From Bolinopsis microptera (taxonomy: Eukaryota; Ctenophora; Tentaculata; Lobata; Bolinopsidae): DNA of 60,000 nucleotides. Positions 41,793 through 51,986 of the stretch are shown here, piece by piece. Each line of letters opens with the position of its first letter. Position 1 is the first letter of the stretch. Position numbers and translations under genes: made by a program. Location of the stretch: positions 13,603,167 to 13,663,166 of the forward strand of contig NC_087074.1 of NCBI RefSeq assembly GCF_026151205.1, read 5' to 3'. Below the pieces are notes generated by a model. The model searched no databases. It saw only the letters and a program-made list of their open reading frames with translations, and was not told where the DNA came from.

Positions 41793-42061
41793 ACTGATAG
41801 TGGCAAAGGTGACTCTGTTAAAAATAAACGTGATACTGGTAAAGGTGTGAATGATGAAAGTAGTCCTGATAAAGGTGGTGATAAGGATGTAAGGGCAGGT
41901 GTCGCGACTGACCCGGAATTGTTTCAATTTTGTAGCGCGATGCGTTACTGTGCCGCGCCGCGCACTCAATAAGGCTTCTCACAGCGAGATGCGCTACTGT
42001 GCCGCGCCGAGCTGAGATGAATTGACATCGTCAATTAATTTCAATTCTATTTCTGCTTCTT

Positions 42062-43000
42062 TAATAATCTAGCTCTAGCCCTCTCACTGCGAATATACGG
42101 AAACATAGCCGCGATCCTGATAGTTCTACCGGCTATACTTTGGGTGGCTCTAACAGTCGTCAGGCTTATTCAGATCAGATACCCGTTCAGACACATTGCA
42201 ATTGGAAAAAAGAAATGTTTTTTCCACAATCACAATGCCTGGGTTTGTCATACGTTGTATGACCCGCCACGCACGAGTGCGCGGCTCCCCCTGTATCGTA
42301 AAAACGATAGTGAAAACGACCGTGGGGGTTAACGGGTGATACTCTTAAAATCCAACTCGGCGCGCGTCCTGGTAGGTTATAAACCTACAACCGTGGGAGT
42401 CACGACGTGGTACAAGCCTGGGTTTGTTCTGATGCAGATAATCCTGACTGTTGTTACCATAAACTCCGCACGACCTGGTTCCACGACAGTTCCTTCAATG
42501 GTCGTTTGGATCGGATCAACTCAACAGATCATGGTGTTCTCGCCTTTTGGGTATCCTAACTGGCCCAAAGTAACAGTGTCTGTGATTCTGTATGCACTAT
42601 GTGGTGCCGATACTGTACTAATTTATTTGTTATTGGACTTGTAGCGTGCGTTTTGGCCATAGTAACGCTAATGGGAAAGAAAGGAGTAAACACAGGAACA
42701 CAGAGAAATTACACAAAGATTACGACGAAGATTCTCCTAGGAAACTCCTGTAGTTTCATATACCTGATCTATGTTTGCGGGGCAGCGTTCCCTTCCTATC
42801 CGTAACTAACTACTACAACTCAGGGAACAAATGAATATTCGTACTCCGCAATCAATCTGGTAGCAAGCAGTGTAGTACTAGTACCTTGCTTCTTAGCTGC
42901 ACTTAATCCTACCATCTTCATCTTGCTGACTCCAGATAGTTTAGGGAAACTGAGAATATGGAAGAAGACCTCGAGCAAAAGATCTACTCAGGTCACTTAA
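42062..43000 (+). pseudogene. Class A GPCR pseudogene, frameshifted and split by an insertion
   Basis: The remains of a rhodopsin-class receptor, unlike the intact one at 35.7 kb. 42069-42190 codes for a TM3-like segment ending in the loop QIRYPFRH, an equivalent of the DRY region. A frame change at an A/T homopolymer near 42205-42225 precedes a TM4 segment, which is cut by an inserted repeat (42249-42415) and resumes at 42416. TM4-TM5 continue to a stop near 42644. TM5-TM6 resume in another frame (42599-42805). TM7 with the motif NPTIFILLTP and a C-tail occupy 42830-43000 in a third frame. No intact TM1-TM2 was found. Upstream, 41550-41930 has a possible acidic Ser/Pro-rich coding remnant, also broken by repeats. 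Several independent breaks make function very unlikely. Confidence 0.8.
42249..42415. mobile_element. Composite type A/B element inserted with 12-bp target duplication
   Basis: 167 bp of joined type A and type B hairpin units interrupt the GPCR pseudogene. The host 12-mer GCCTGGGTTTGT is present intact at both edges (42237-42248 and 42416-42427), showing a single insertion event. The interior includes a near-palindromic GC hairpin (one mismatch against other copies) and GGTAGGTTATAAACCTAC. Confidence 0.85.
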
Positions 43001-44332
43001 ATCTCAGTGCTATGTCTGCTAAGTGAACACGTGACCTGTGTGATATCTGGGGAATCTACTGACCAAGTGATGAACTTACTGATCGCAGGAAACTAAAGAA
43101 ATGTGAATCCTACAAACATGTTGGGTGGAATTGGATTATCTATTAAACTATTATCTAAATATTTAATATTTATGTCCATATTAGGAGTTATAGTTTAGCT
43201 CAAAGCCGAGGAAAGACTGAAAACGTGACCTCCTCGAGGATGTTTTCTATACTGTTGATGTAATATATTGGCTACATTTGCATATCAAAGTTCAACCCCC
43301 GGTTAAACTGAATTATTAATTTATAATAAATCTTACTTTAAAACTTATGTTATTGAATTATTGTCGTTATACGAGTGACATTAAAACAAATAATTAAATA
43401 GAGATTAAAAAGAGAATGGTCTGATATTCTGAACATAATTGTAACGTATAAAAAACCTTCAAATTCATAACCTTTTTAAAGTTGAAGTTCATTAATGATT
43501 ATATCTCTTGATGAATGTCACCGTTAAGAAAATTAAGAGCTACAAATTAACACGGTTTTTACCCTCTAGAATAAATTTGACAATATTTTTTCATAAAAAT
43601 GATTTCGGCTCATAATGATCAAAGTAGCATGAACGTAGAGAAAAGTGTTTTCCAGAGAAAAAAGTCAACAATAATGGGGGGATCAAGCCATGATTACGTA
43701 ATGTGAAGTACCCCTAAGGAGATAGTTAGAATCCATAGGTCCTGGAAAAACCTCGAATAGTTTCTCTGGTTACAAATACTAAGATGCTGTACTACAGAGT
43801 TTATAAAGAGAGTTATAAGTCATCACAACACCCCAATCCACATGCTAGTTGACTAATATAAAACAAAATTTAGAAAACTAAAAAACTGATTAATTAAATT
43901 TTAAAAACAATTGCAATTCAAAACTACCGATCAATATCAAGGTGGGGTAAAATAAAACCTTTCAACATCGAGAGAATAAAATGAAAATATCTGAATAAGT
44001 AATTTAATAAATTAGCTGGATAATATTAATTAAGCTGTATAATATTAAATAAATTGAACATCGAAACTTATTCAGAAATATACAAATTCAATGATATGTA
44101 TAATTATAAAAGCATTGCATATTAATGCATTGAAGCGGTTTGTTTCTGACGAGAATAATATTTGAAATTTAACAATGTTCGCGTGTAATTGACATGTAGG
44201 GTTTGATCTCGCTATTGATTTGGGCGGATTTCTCGAGATGAAATTTGATCTGCAGAATGCAAAATTGTCAAATAAAACACATTACGTTGAGTATACAACG
44301 AATACGGAGTCCTTGTGGGAAGGGAATTCGAT
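43001..44332. other. Intergenic, AT-rich
   Basis: No coding segment was recognised. A single-ended relative of the MITE at 10.76 kb lies near 43675-43712. The region separates the pseudogene from the 3' end of the p53-family gene. Confidence 0.5.
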
Positions 44333-44338
44333 TTTATT
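44333..44338 (-). terminator. AATAAA poly(A) signal of the p53-family gene
   Basis: A canonical AATAAA on the minus strand lies about 16 nt after the stop codon of the p53-family gene. If used, the 3'UTR is extremely short. Confidence 0.6.
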
Positions 44339-44353
44339 TTCGTGCATAAAATT

Positions 44354-47300
44354 CTAACATTCCCCCTTCACGATGTTAGCTACTCCTCTGATGAGGATCC
44401 GCTTGGCTGCATGCAGGATAGTTAGCCGATGACACTTGTCAAATATCTCCAACTTGTCCAGATCACTTTCCTGAACACACTGGAAATTAGTGGGTGATCC
44501 GAATCCCGCCTCTTCCAACTGTTCTGTGTAGCATTCCAGACCATATCGTGAGAGCCAACTGAGGTGAAGTATTATTGTTAATGGTATGTTTTGTTTTAAA
44601 ATTTACAGTGCGTGGAAACTTCTCAAATGAAGCGCCAACACAGGCTAATAAAGGTCAATGGAGATGCAGTTTGCTGTAAATTTGGTAATTTTAAAATTGG
44701 TGGTTTTAAGAAACATTCCACAAACCCTTCTAATGAGTATTGGTCGGGCTGCGAGCCATTTTCTTGGGTTCCAACAGAAGTCTGACTGTAAGGCTCACCC
44801 CCCAAATACCTAAATGGAAAGCATTTTCAGAAATAACATCATCTCAGCAATTTTGCTTTTACGACATGAAAAAATAACCCATTTCAGTACGTTTTAGAGT
44901 TTAGAATTGTCGTCTGTCATTTCATAAAAAATAAGTATCCAATTAACAGTAATCAATTATCCGATTAACAGAAACCAATTATCACACTCACGCATCATCA
45001 AGACCCCCACAGTATCCAGCTATCGTGCGGATCAGTTTCTGGGTTCTCCTGTGTTGACACTGCGAAAGTGTGATAATCAAGAACTAACAAGAACTAACAC
45101 TTACTCTGCCCACTCTTTCCCAGTCTCTGATGTCCCGTTATATTTGGCATCAGTAGCATTCGCTACTACCTGTAACCTGTCCCGCAATTCCAACCCATTG
45201 ATCTTGAAAAAGTGTTATTTACTCTACCCAATAAAGACGTATGTTTGCATACAAATTCAAGTTAAGCAAAGTGCAAGCGAAAGAAATAGCAAATGATACA
45301 TTTACAGAATTTAAAGATACAAATTAAAAATAACAGAGCACCTACCACTACTGTGTACTTATGGTTGCCTGACATGCTCTTTGCCTTGACACGTTTCTTT
45401 GATTCTTTGGGAGATGTCTTCCCAGCACTTTGAGTACCTGGTGATACAAAAATCTCAAAAGAGTTCCAAAAATCTCAGATAAGTAAAGAAAGAATACAAT
45501 GTACAGTGTAAGTATTGAGTGTAAGTATTGAGATGGCGTGAGTTAGTGATTTTAAGGGGCTTAATTTTGATTTTTGATTCAACATTTGCTATTACTTCCC
45601 CAAAAAGTTGAGACAAATTATTAAGAACTATTATAACTTACTTGCACTGGAACTGCTCTCTGCCACCTCTGACTGAGTACGTGACCTTTTCCTCCCGCGT
45701 TTTCCTTCCGCGTTTATCAGCGTCATGATGTCCCTGCCCGGTGAGACTGCTACTTTCAGGCTGACTACTCGTCTTCCGAGAGGAACCCCGTGATCTCTGT
45801 TGAATTAATTACTTAAGAGAGGTTTCCAAAATATGTCGAATCAATTGCTGTGCTCCAAAACGTACGTAACTGAGGGAAATATATACCTTGATTTGTTGTA
45901 ACTGCTCAACTTACGTTTCTAGCTGGAATATCAAAGAGAGCGCTCTGTTGTTGATCCCTTTGTTCCCCGACTTCATAGTGCAGCTGCTTCTGCAGTTAAA
46001 CTGGAAGTTTTCGATCAGTTCCGTTCCGTTACCAGACACATCTGACGGTAAAAACGATTATTCGCCAGTGTCACACCTAATGTACGCCTAATGTTATCAC
46101 TTAGAGTAATATCATCACGAATGATTGTATATAAAATAAGAAATCACCTCGACAGTGTATGAGTGGAAGTAAGATGTGGTGTCTTTCATCATCTTTATAG
46201 TCCACTGCATTTGCGTTGTTGCACGAAACAAACTCCCTCGGCGGTCCTAGAGGTTGAGGATATGTTAGTTCGCATGTGAAAATATAAGACTAAAAACTGT
46301 CTGCAGTTCCAGGTGCCCGGATATATCACCTTCGTTAAAAATCATTTTGTACAACTGAATAGATAACATATGTATAGCAATTCGGGTATCAAATATCAAC
46401 CCTCTCACCTTGACTGGATCCAGAATGGTTATTACAAGGCAGAACAGGGATGTTAAAGTTGTCTTTACTCGTAAACACAGCGGTGATTCTGATCCTAAAG
46501 TCCCGCATACTATAATTACTCAGGAATGTGAAAGGTATTGCGGTGTGGTCCTTCACGATTATAGCATCCTTAACCCTGGAGTAGCAACATGGATGGTTCT
46601 TAGGAAACTCCTTTCTCTCCTCGAATTTGAGATCAAACCCGTAGCTGCCCTGCATGTTGTCTCTATAGGAAGGAAGAATGTCAACAAGGAATATTTAATA
46701 CTTTGTGAGATTGTGGATACGTGGAACAGACAGATATTAGATAGGAAATGAGGCACATTGAATGCCTGGACCAGTCAAGTTTCACTACAATTTAATTTCT
46801 CACGTTCGAATTTCTTGATCCTGAGTGACGTGAATGGGGATCACTGTTGGTTGACTCGGACCCTGAAATGAGATAAACTATTGTCCTCTGAAACAAGTAT
46901 ACATTAACGAGCACACCGCAAATTTGTGACCTTAAGAAAAATGTATTACGGCTTTGTCAATCTTAATACTAACACAGAACACTAATACTGTAATAAAGCG
47001 AGAGACAACTTACAGCTCTGGGATACTGGGTGGAGGTAAATGAGGACATGGACGTAGTTCGTGGCAAACTGGTATCTGCGATGGATAATTTCGGGTCATC
47101 CACAGTGCTCAGTGCAAGAAAGTAACATTTTATATTACTACTAAACTTTACTATCATAACTGCCAAACGAAGTCTATAAATAAACTGAAGATATTGTACG
47201 TACCAAAATTCGGATCTGGGCTGTACAACGAGGTCGTTCTGCAATAATAAGAAGTGAGAGAAAGCCATGACTTCACGTACCGCCGGGCAAGTTTGAACTT

Positions 47301-47818
47301 GCCTCCAAAAGAATTAGATTGGAATGTGGCCAGGAAGGTATCATATTACTGACTGCCGATGATCGAATGATTGCAAAGAGTGACAGGCTATTGTAATTTG
47401 TATGTCTATGCGCTATTGGATACTTATGGAAACAGTAATTAGAAGTGATTGGGCGTACTACAAAGTAATTTTGTTAAATTGCTCAAAAAGGGCGGTGGTT
47501 TTGGATCAAAATAAACAAGAGCCGCGCAAGAAATGCGCGCCAAAACCAGAGAAATGACTGACTAGGTACGAGTTTTATACAACAAATAAAATTTTGCGCG
47601 TTCCGTCCAGACTTTTCAAATGGCGCCAAACTAGGAAATTCGAATACCGAGGACGGACCATAATGCTCCATAGAAAGTTTCATATAAACCCATTCATGAA
47701 CCAGTTTAACTTACGGGATGTGGTGTTCTAAAGAAACCCCCGTCGCTCCACCAGTGAAGAGAAGAGACAAACTCTCCTGACTAAACTTGATTTCATCTGC
47801 ATCTGAAGCTGATGACAT
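44354..47818 (-). CDS. p53: p53/p63/p73-family transcription factor with SAM domain, 12 exons
   Basis: A nuclear sequence-specific factor of the p53 family. Exons: 47818-47715, 47238-47200, 47107-47014, 46862-46804, 46662-46409, 46246-46148, 46041-45915, 45796-45642, 45437-45346, 45059-44992, 44809-44726, 44558-44354. All are GT-AG with phases that match, giving 459 residues. Residues 12-21 (KFSQESLSLL) resemble the MDM2-binding activation motif. The DNA-binding core is about 102-285: zinc ligands C175/H178 (PCNNH) and C233/C237 (CRSSC), FNCRSSC, GINNRA, and the last strand with SPGRD (277-281). Basic nuclear signals follow (GKRGRKRSR; KKRVKAK). A divergent tetramerisation-like segment is about 335-362, and a C-terminal SAM domain about 388-450 (WLSRYGLECY, then LEIFDKCHRL). 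TAD-core-SAM layout is that of p63/p73. Positions equivalent to human R175, R248, R273 and R282 are P, N, K and I. A 5'UTR exon is likely, because an acceptor lies near 47830. Confidence 0.9.
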
Positions 47819-47829
47819 TTGGACTTGGT

Positions 47830-48374
47830 ACCTGGAATGCTATGATCAGTTGAGGACATGATATCACAACTGATACAAGCATCACTTTTAACTCATTTTC
47901 TGATTCAAGTATCAAATAATTTGCAATCTAGTGTCACTTCCTTTGGGATCTAAACTTTATAGTAAGACTGCCGTATTTTGAATTTCGGTAAAGGATAAAA
48001 CGTTATAATAGTAGCAATTAACTCCATAATTGTACATTCAAAAAATGAAAATATTTGACATACCAATGGAAGCATTTAAAAATCGAATTAGGAGCAACTA
48101 TATGTATATCACACTATCACAACTGCTTAAAGTTAAATTTGGCTGACTTCCCGTAAAATCCAAAAATTTTTGCACATAGAATAAAACATACACAAACAAA
48201 TGAACTGCTGATTACATGTGGGAATATACCTGGTATATCACATAAAGAAGGCAATATTTTGCGATAGTGTATGGAATATAAGAATAAAGTAAAATTGCTA
48301 AATCAAGCCCCGAAATACGGGTGATAAACACCCAGCAAACATAATGTCTCCAAAGTTCCTGTGTCTTAAAACTG
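47830..48374. other. Short intergenic gap between p53-family gene and U2AF1
   Basis: About 545 bp of AT-rich DNA. It must hold the upstream or 5'UTR sequence of the p53-family gene and the 3'UTR of U2AF1. No coding segment was seen. Confidence 0.6.
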
Positions 48375-50729
48375 CTAATTCCGTCTGTTTCTGTCTCTTC
48401 TAGGAGACCGGTCTCTTCTCTTTCCTCCGGCTACATGTCGTCCCTTGCCGTACGTATCAACTCCCAGACTGTGTCGCATCTCGCGCGACGCTGCCTTCAC
48501 GTGCAGGAAGTTACAGTATCCGCCGCGCGTGCACTCACTCGTCTCGTGCTGCCGGCAGCACGCTTCCCGGAAGTCTGTAACGGGCGATAACTCCGCGTAG
48601 ATTGGCTGTCCGTTGTACCACCGATTGTTCAGACCGTCTACTGCTTTCTGAGCGTCTTCTTCACGCTTAAACATGACATATATGTTACCTGTCGCGGGAG
48701 GGGTCACTGAAATCAGCTGAAAAAGCGGACACGTTAAATATTGACAAGAGCATTGCTGAAAACGTTAAACACCTTCACTTCCACTTTACTACTCAGACAT
48801 TTCATCCATTCCACAATTCCCTTATCTCAAACCTGAGTGTTACATACCGACAAGATGATCTCCCAGATTCTCGCAAATGTTCAGCTCTTCAATGGGCCCG
48901 TATTTGTCCACCAGCTCCACGTACATATCTTCAAAAAACTCGTCAAAATGTGTTTGCAAGGTTTCCTCCGTGAGCCCTCCTAGGCGCTGAAGGTAGTAAA
49001 TCTTTAGAAATGTGTGATAAGTATGTTAGCTGGAATGTTGCCAAAATTAACTTTGCTACTCACTCCTCGGGAGGAATGCCGTCTGACAGTACTGTTTGCA
49101 ATGTAATGAAATCTTAAAACTTTGTTTGTTAATACACGCTGATCCAATTATAATATCTACGGGAATTCTTGCAATGCAGTCCACGAGAATTCCTGCAACG
49201 GGAATATTCGCGGTTGGTACTGCCATTTAAATTCAGTGTAATTCAATTATCCTAATTACAAGATGACCGTACTGGTAAGAAAGTAATTACATAATTGACT
49301 CCAAATTAGTGAATCGTCCCGTTGAAAGAAGTGTACCGCACTTCTAACATACTACCTAAATAACCGGGTATATGTTGCTCATGTTTCCTTGCAGTAATAA
49401 CCTCACTGAAAGGATAATTATGCGTGTTATGTCGCTGGCTCCAGTCCAAGAATGTTCAATGTCAACAACTTTGGAGTTCAACCAGAGCCAATTCTGTAGC
49501 TCGCACGTTGTGCAGTGTTTAGCAAACTTGGAAATATGTCAACTAGAGTAACTAACCCTGTATTGCAGACAATGTTCTGGAGAATTTATGCTTAAACTAG
49601 CTGTAGTTGATGAGAGTAGATTTCAACAACATTCCCCGGCACGTTTCGAGAACATTCTTAGGAAGTTCGTTTGACACTTCCCAAAAAGCGTCTGTTTAAA
49701 TTAGGCATGCACTATTGACTACTGCTTACAAAACAAAATAAGCACAGGATCAATAAGCCAGTCTCAAAATGTAAAGAATGATATATTGATCCAGTAAAAT
49801 TACGGCAATTAACACGACCACTTTCAAGTAAAGCCGGATCGTTCTTCTAGCTTTGCTACAACGAATAACAGCAGATCACTTGCACTGATCAGTCCAGGAT
49901 AATATCTAGAATCTTGATAAGAGATAGTATCTAACCTGCATTTCGGGGGTAAGATAAGAGATAGTATCTAACCTGCATTTCCGGGGTAAGATAAGAGATA
50001 GTATCTAACCTGCATTTCGGGGATAAGATAAGAGATAGTATCTAACCTGCATTTCGGGGGTAAGATAAGAGATAGTATCTAACCTGCATTTCGGGGGTAA
50101 GATAAGAGATAGTATCTAACCTGCATTTCGGGGGTGAGATAAGAGATAGTATCTAACCTGCATTTCGGGGGTAAGATAAGGGATAGTATCTAACCTGCAT
50201 TTCGGGGGGTAAGATAAGAGATAGTATCTAACCTGCATTTCCGGGGTAAGATAAGAGATAGTATCTAACCTGCATTTCCGGGGTAAGATAAGAGATAGTA
50301 TCTAACCTGCATTTCGGGGGTAAGATAAGGGATAGTATCTAACCTGCATTTCGGGGGTAAGATAAGAGATAGTATCTAACCTGCATTTCCGGGGTAAGAT
50401 AAGAGATAGTATCTAACTTGCATTTCCGGGGGTAAGATAAGAGATAGTATCTAACTTGCATTTCCGGGGTAAGATACGATAAGAGATAGTATCTAACCTG
50501 CATTTCGGGGGTAAGATAAGAGATAGTATCTAACCTGCATTTCCGGGGTAAGACTAAGGTTGACAGGAGATCTGTACATGTGGTTGAGTAACACTGTCTG
50601 ACTATAAGTAGGTCTGTTGTGCTGTCTCGAGCACCGCTCACCGTGAGTACATGCTCCCGTTTTGAAGTAAAACGGACAATTCACACGGTCCTTTTCTGTT
50701 CCGAATATGGAGGCTAGAAACTCTGCCAT
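48375..50729 (-). CDS. U2AF1: U2AF1 (U2AF 35-kDa subunit), 3 coding exons
   Basis: The small subunit of the splicing factor U2AF, which contacts the AG of 3' splice sites and works with U2AF2 in the nucleus. Exons 50729-50535, 48986-48848 and 48688-48375 give 215 residues. The first zinc finger is C18-C27-C33-H37 (CCCH). The U2AF-homology motif runs from about 65 to 145, with [20 protein letters not shown]. The second CCCH finger is [20 protein letters not shown]. Serine 34, a hotspot position in the human protein, is conserved. The C-terminal RS tail is reduced to a short basic stretch ([15 protein letters not shown]), much shorter than in human or fly. Exon 1 ends in ATGCAG before GTTAGA, and that junction lies within the first unit of a 17-copy minisatellite filling part of the 1.5-kb intron 1. 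The start is fixed by homology ([14 protein letters not shown]). Confidence 0.95.
49914..50553 (-). repeat. 37-bp minisatellite derived from the U2AF1 exon 1 donor junction
   Basis: About 17 copies of a 37-bp unit with few differences. On the gene strand each unit reads through CTCTTATCTTACCCC, a short purine-bearing spacer, then ATGCAG followed by GTTAGA. The unit nearest exon 1 (50517-50553) contains the last 18 coding bases and the real donor, so the array is an amplified exon-intron border. All but two copies keep CAG/GTTAGA (the two exceptions have CAA). Confidence 0.93.
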
Positions 50730-51986
50730 GTTACCTAGCTGGAGGGGGTGGAAGTTAGGGTGATGTGTGGTTTACTAATCGTGAAGATTGGATTTTTACT
50801 ACAGAACCGTTCTTCTTGAGAATCAGCTACTGAGCTGTGGTGAGATATGTAAGTATTCTGATTCTGGGTGTAAACTGTAATTTGAACGTATATTCAGCGA
50901 AATGAAAGGTCATTGTTATTTGTTAGTTTGCAAATTTCACGGTTTCATCAGGACTTTTAGTAGGGATAATTTTTCTGTGTTTAGATAATTATAATAATTT
51001 TGAGGGATTAATCGTGGTAATTATGGCTTTAAATGAGAGAATAGTAACTCAAGTAACACAAACATGGATTTATCATGGATATATCGAGTAGATCTTAATA
51101 TGTAATACAAACACAAAACATTGTTCATAAGTGGTACAATAATGAATTTAAACTCTGAAAATGCTTCAAGTTAACAACGGAAATGGGTAACATTACCCTT
51201 AACTTATCATATATTATGTGATTTTTAATCAAAATTGTAACTTTAAGCAAGACCTGTTGATCTAAATTTTGCAAAATTTAGTAATTATCATTTTTGGATG
51301 TTAGGGCTTTTGGTTAAAAATAATAAACTGAAAAATCAATTTAAAGAAAAGAAACTTCAGCCTTACACAAGGAATAAAAATTCAGCACGTAATTTCACAG
51401 CAAATATAGCTTTTAAACCAATTTTCAAGCTGGATTAGATAATGAAATTATGAACATATTATAATGCAAATATACTTAGGTCTTTAAATTTACATTAAGC
51501 GTAACAAAATTTCATACATATAATATTATGTCAATACTCATCTATAATGATCAGAATTCATAATTTTCATACTCAAAACAAACTATCCGCCAATGAAACC
51601 TTCAGTCAAAATAATAAAAATAACGAAAACACATCCCCAAAACAACAGATAATATATTACGGATTAACAACATTGTTAACTTTGAGCGTAGTAGTTAGTA
51701 TAACGGCGTTATACCCCTTATTCTGAATCAATCATATACTAATTTTTTGTTAACTTGAATTTTAAATTTCTGAGTTATACCTGATCACGGTTTTAAACTT
51801 TTAAAAAGCTTGAACACTGAATAAATGTGTATCATTAAAATGATCTTATCATGCTAGAGGTTGTTATAACTTTTTATCATTTTATAGCATTATTTTCATC
51901 CCACTGAAAATTTTTGAGTCATCCTTCCAAATCTAAAAGTTGGTCCGTCGGAAAAGCAGTTCTGGTCGAAATCAATTGAGCAAAGT
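50730..51986. other. Intergenic gap between U2AF1 and the RB-family gene
   Basis: 1.26 kb, very AT-rich from 50,900 on. It should contain the U2AF1 promoter next to 50730 and the 3'UTR of the RB-family gene at its right edge. No coding exon was recognised. Confidence 0.6.

Noticed and set aside
48689-48720. U2AF1 exon 3 starting at the acceptors near 48707-48720
   Set aside because: They would insert residues inside GDHLVGN-IYV, which is invariant in the family. The acceptor at 48689 joins it exactly.
49914-50553. CRISPR-like regular repeats
   Set aside because: The 37-bp units are directly contiguous with no unique spacers, lie in a eukaryotic intron and derive from an exon border. It is a minisatellite.
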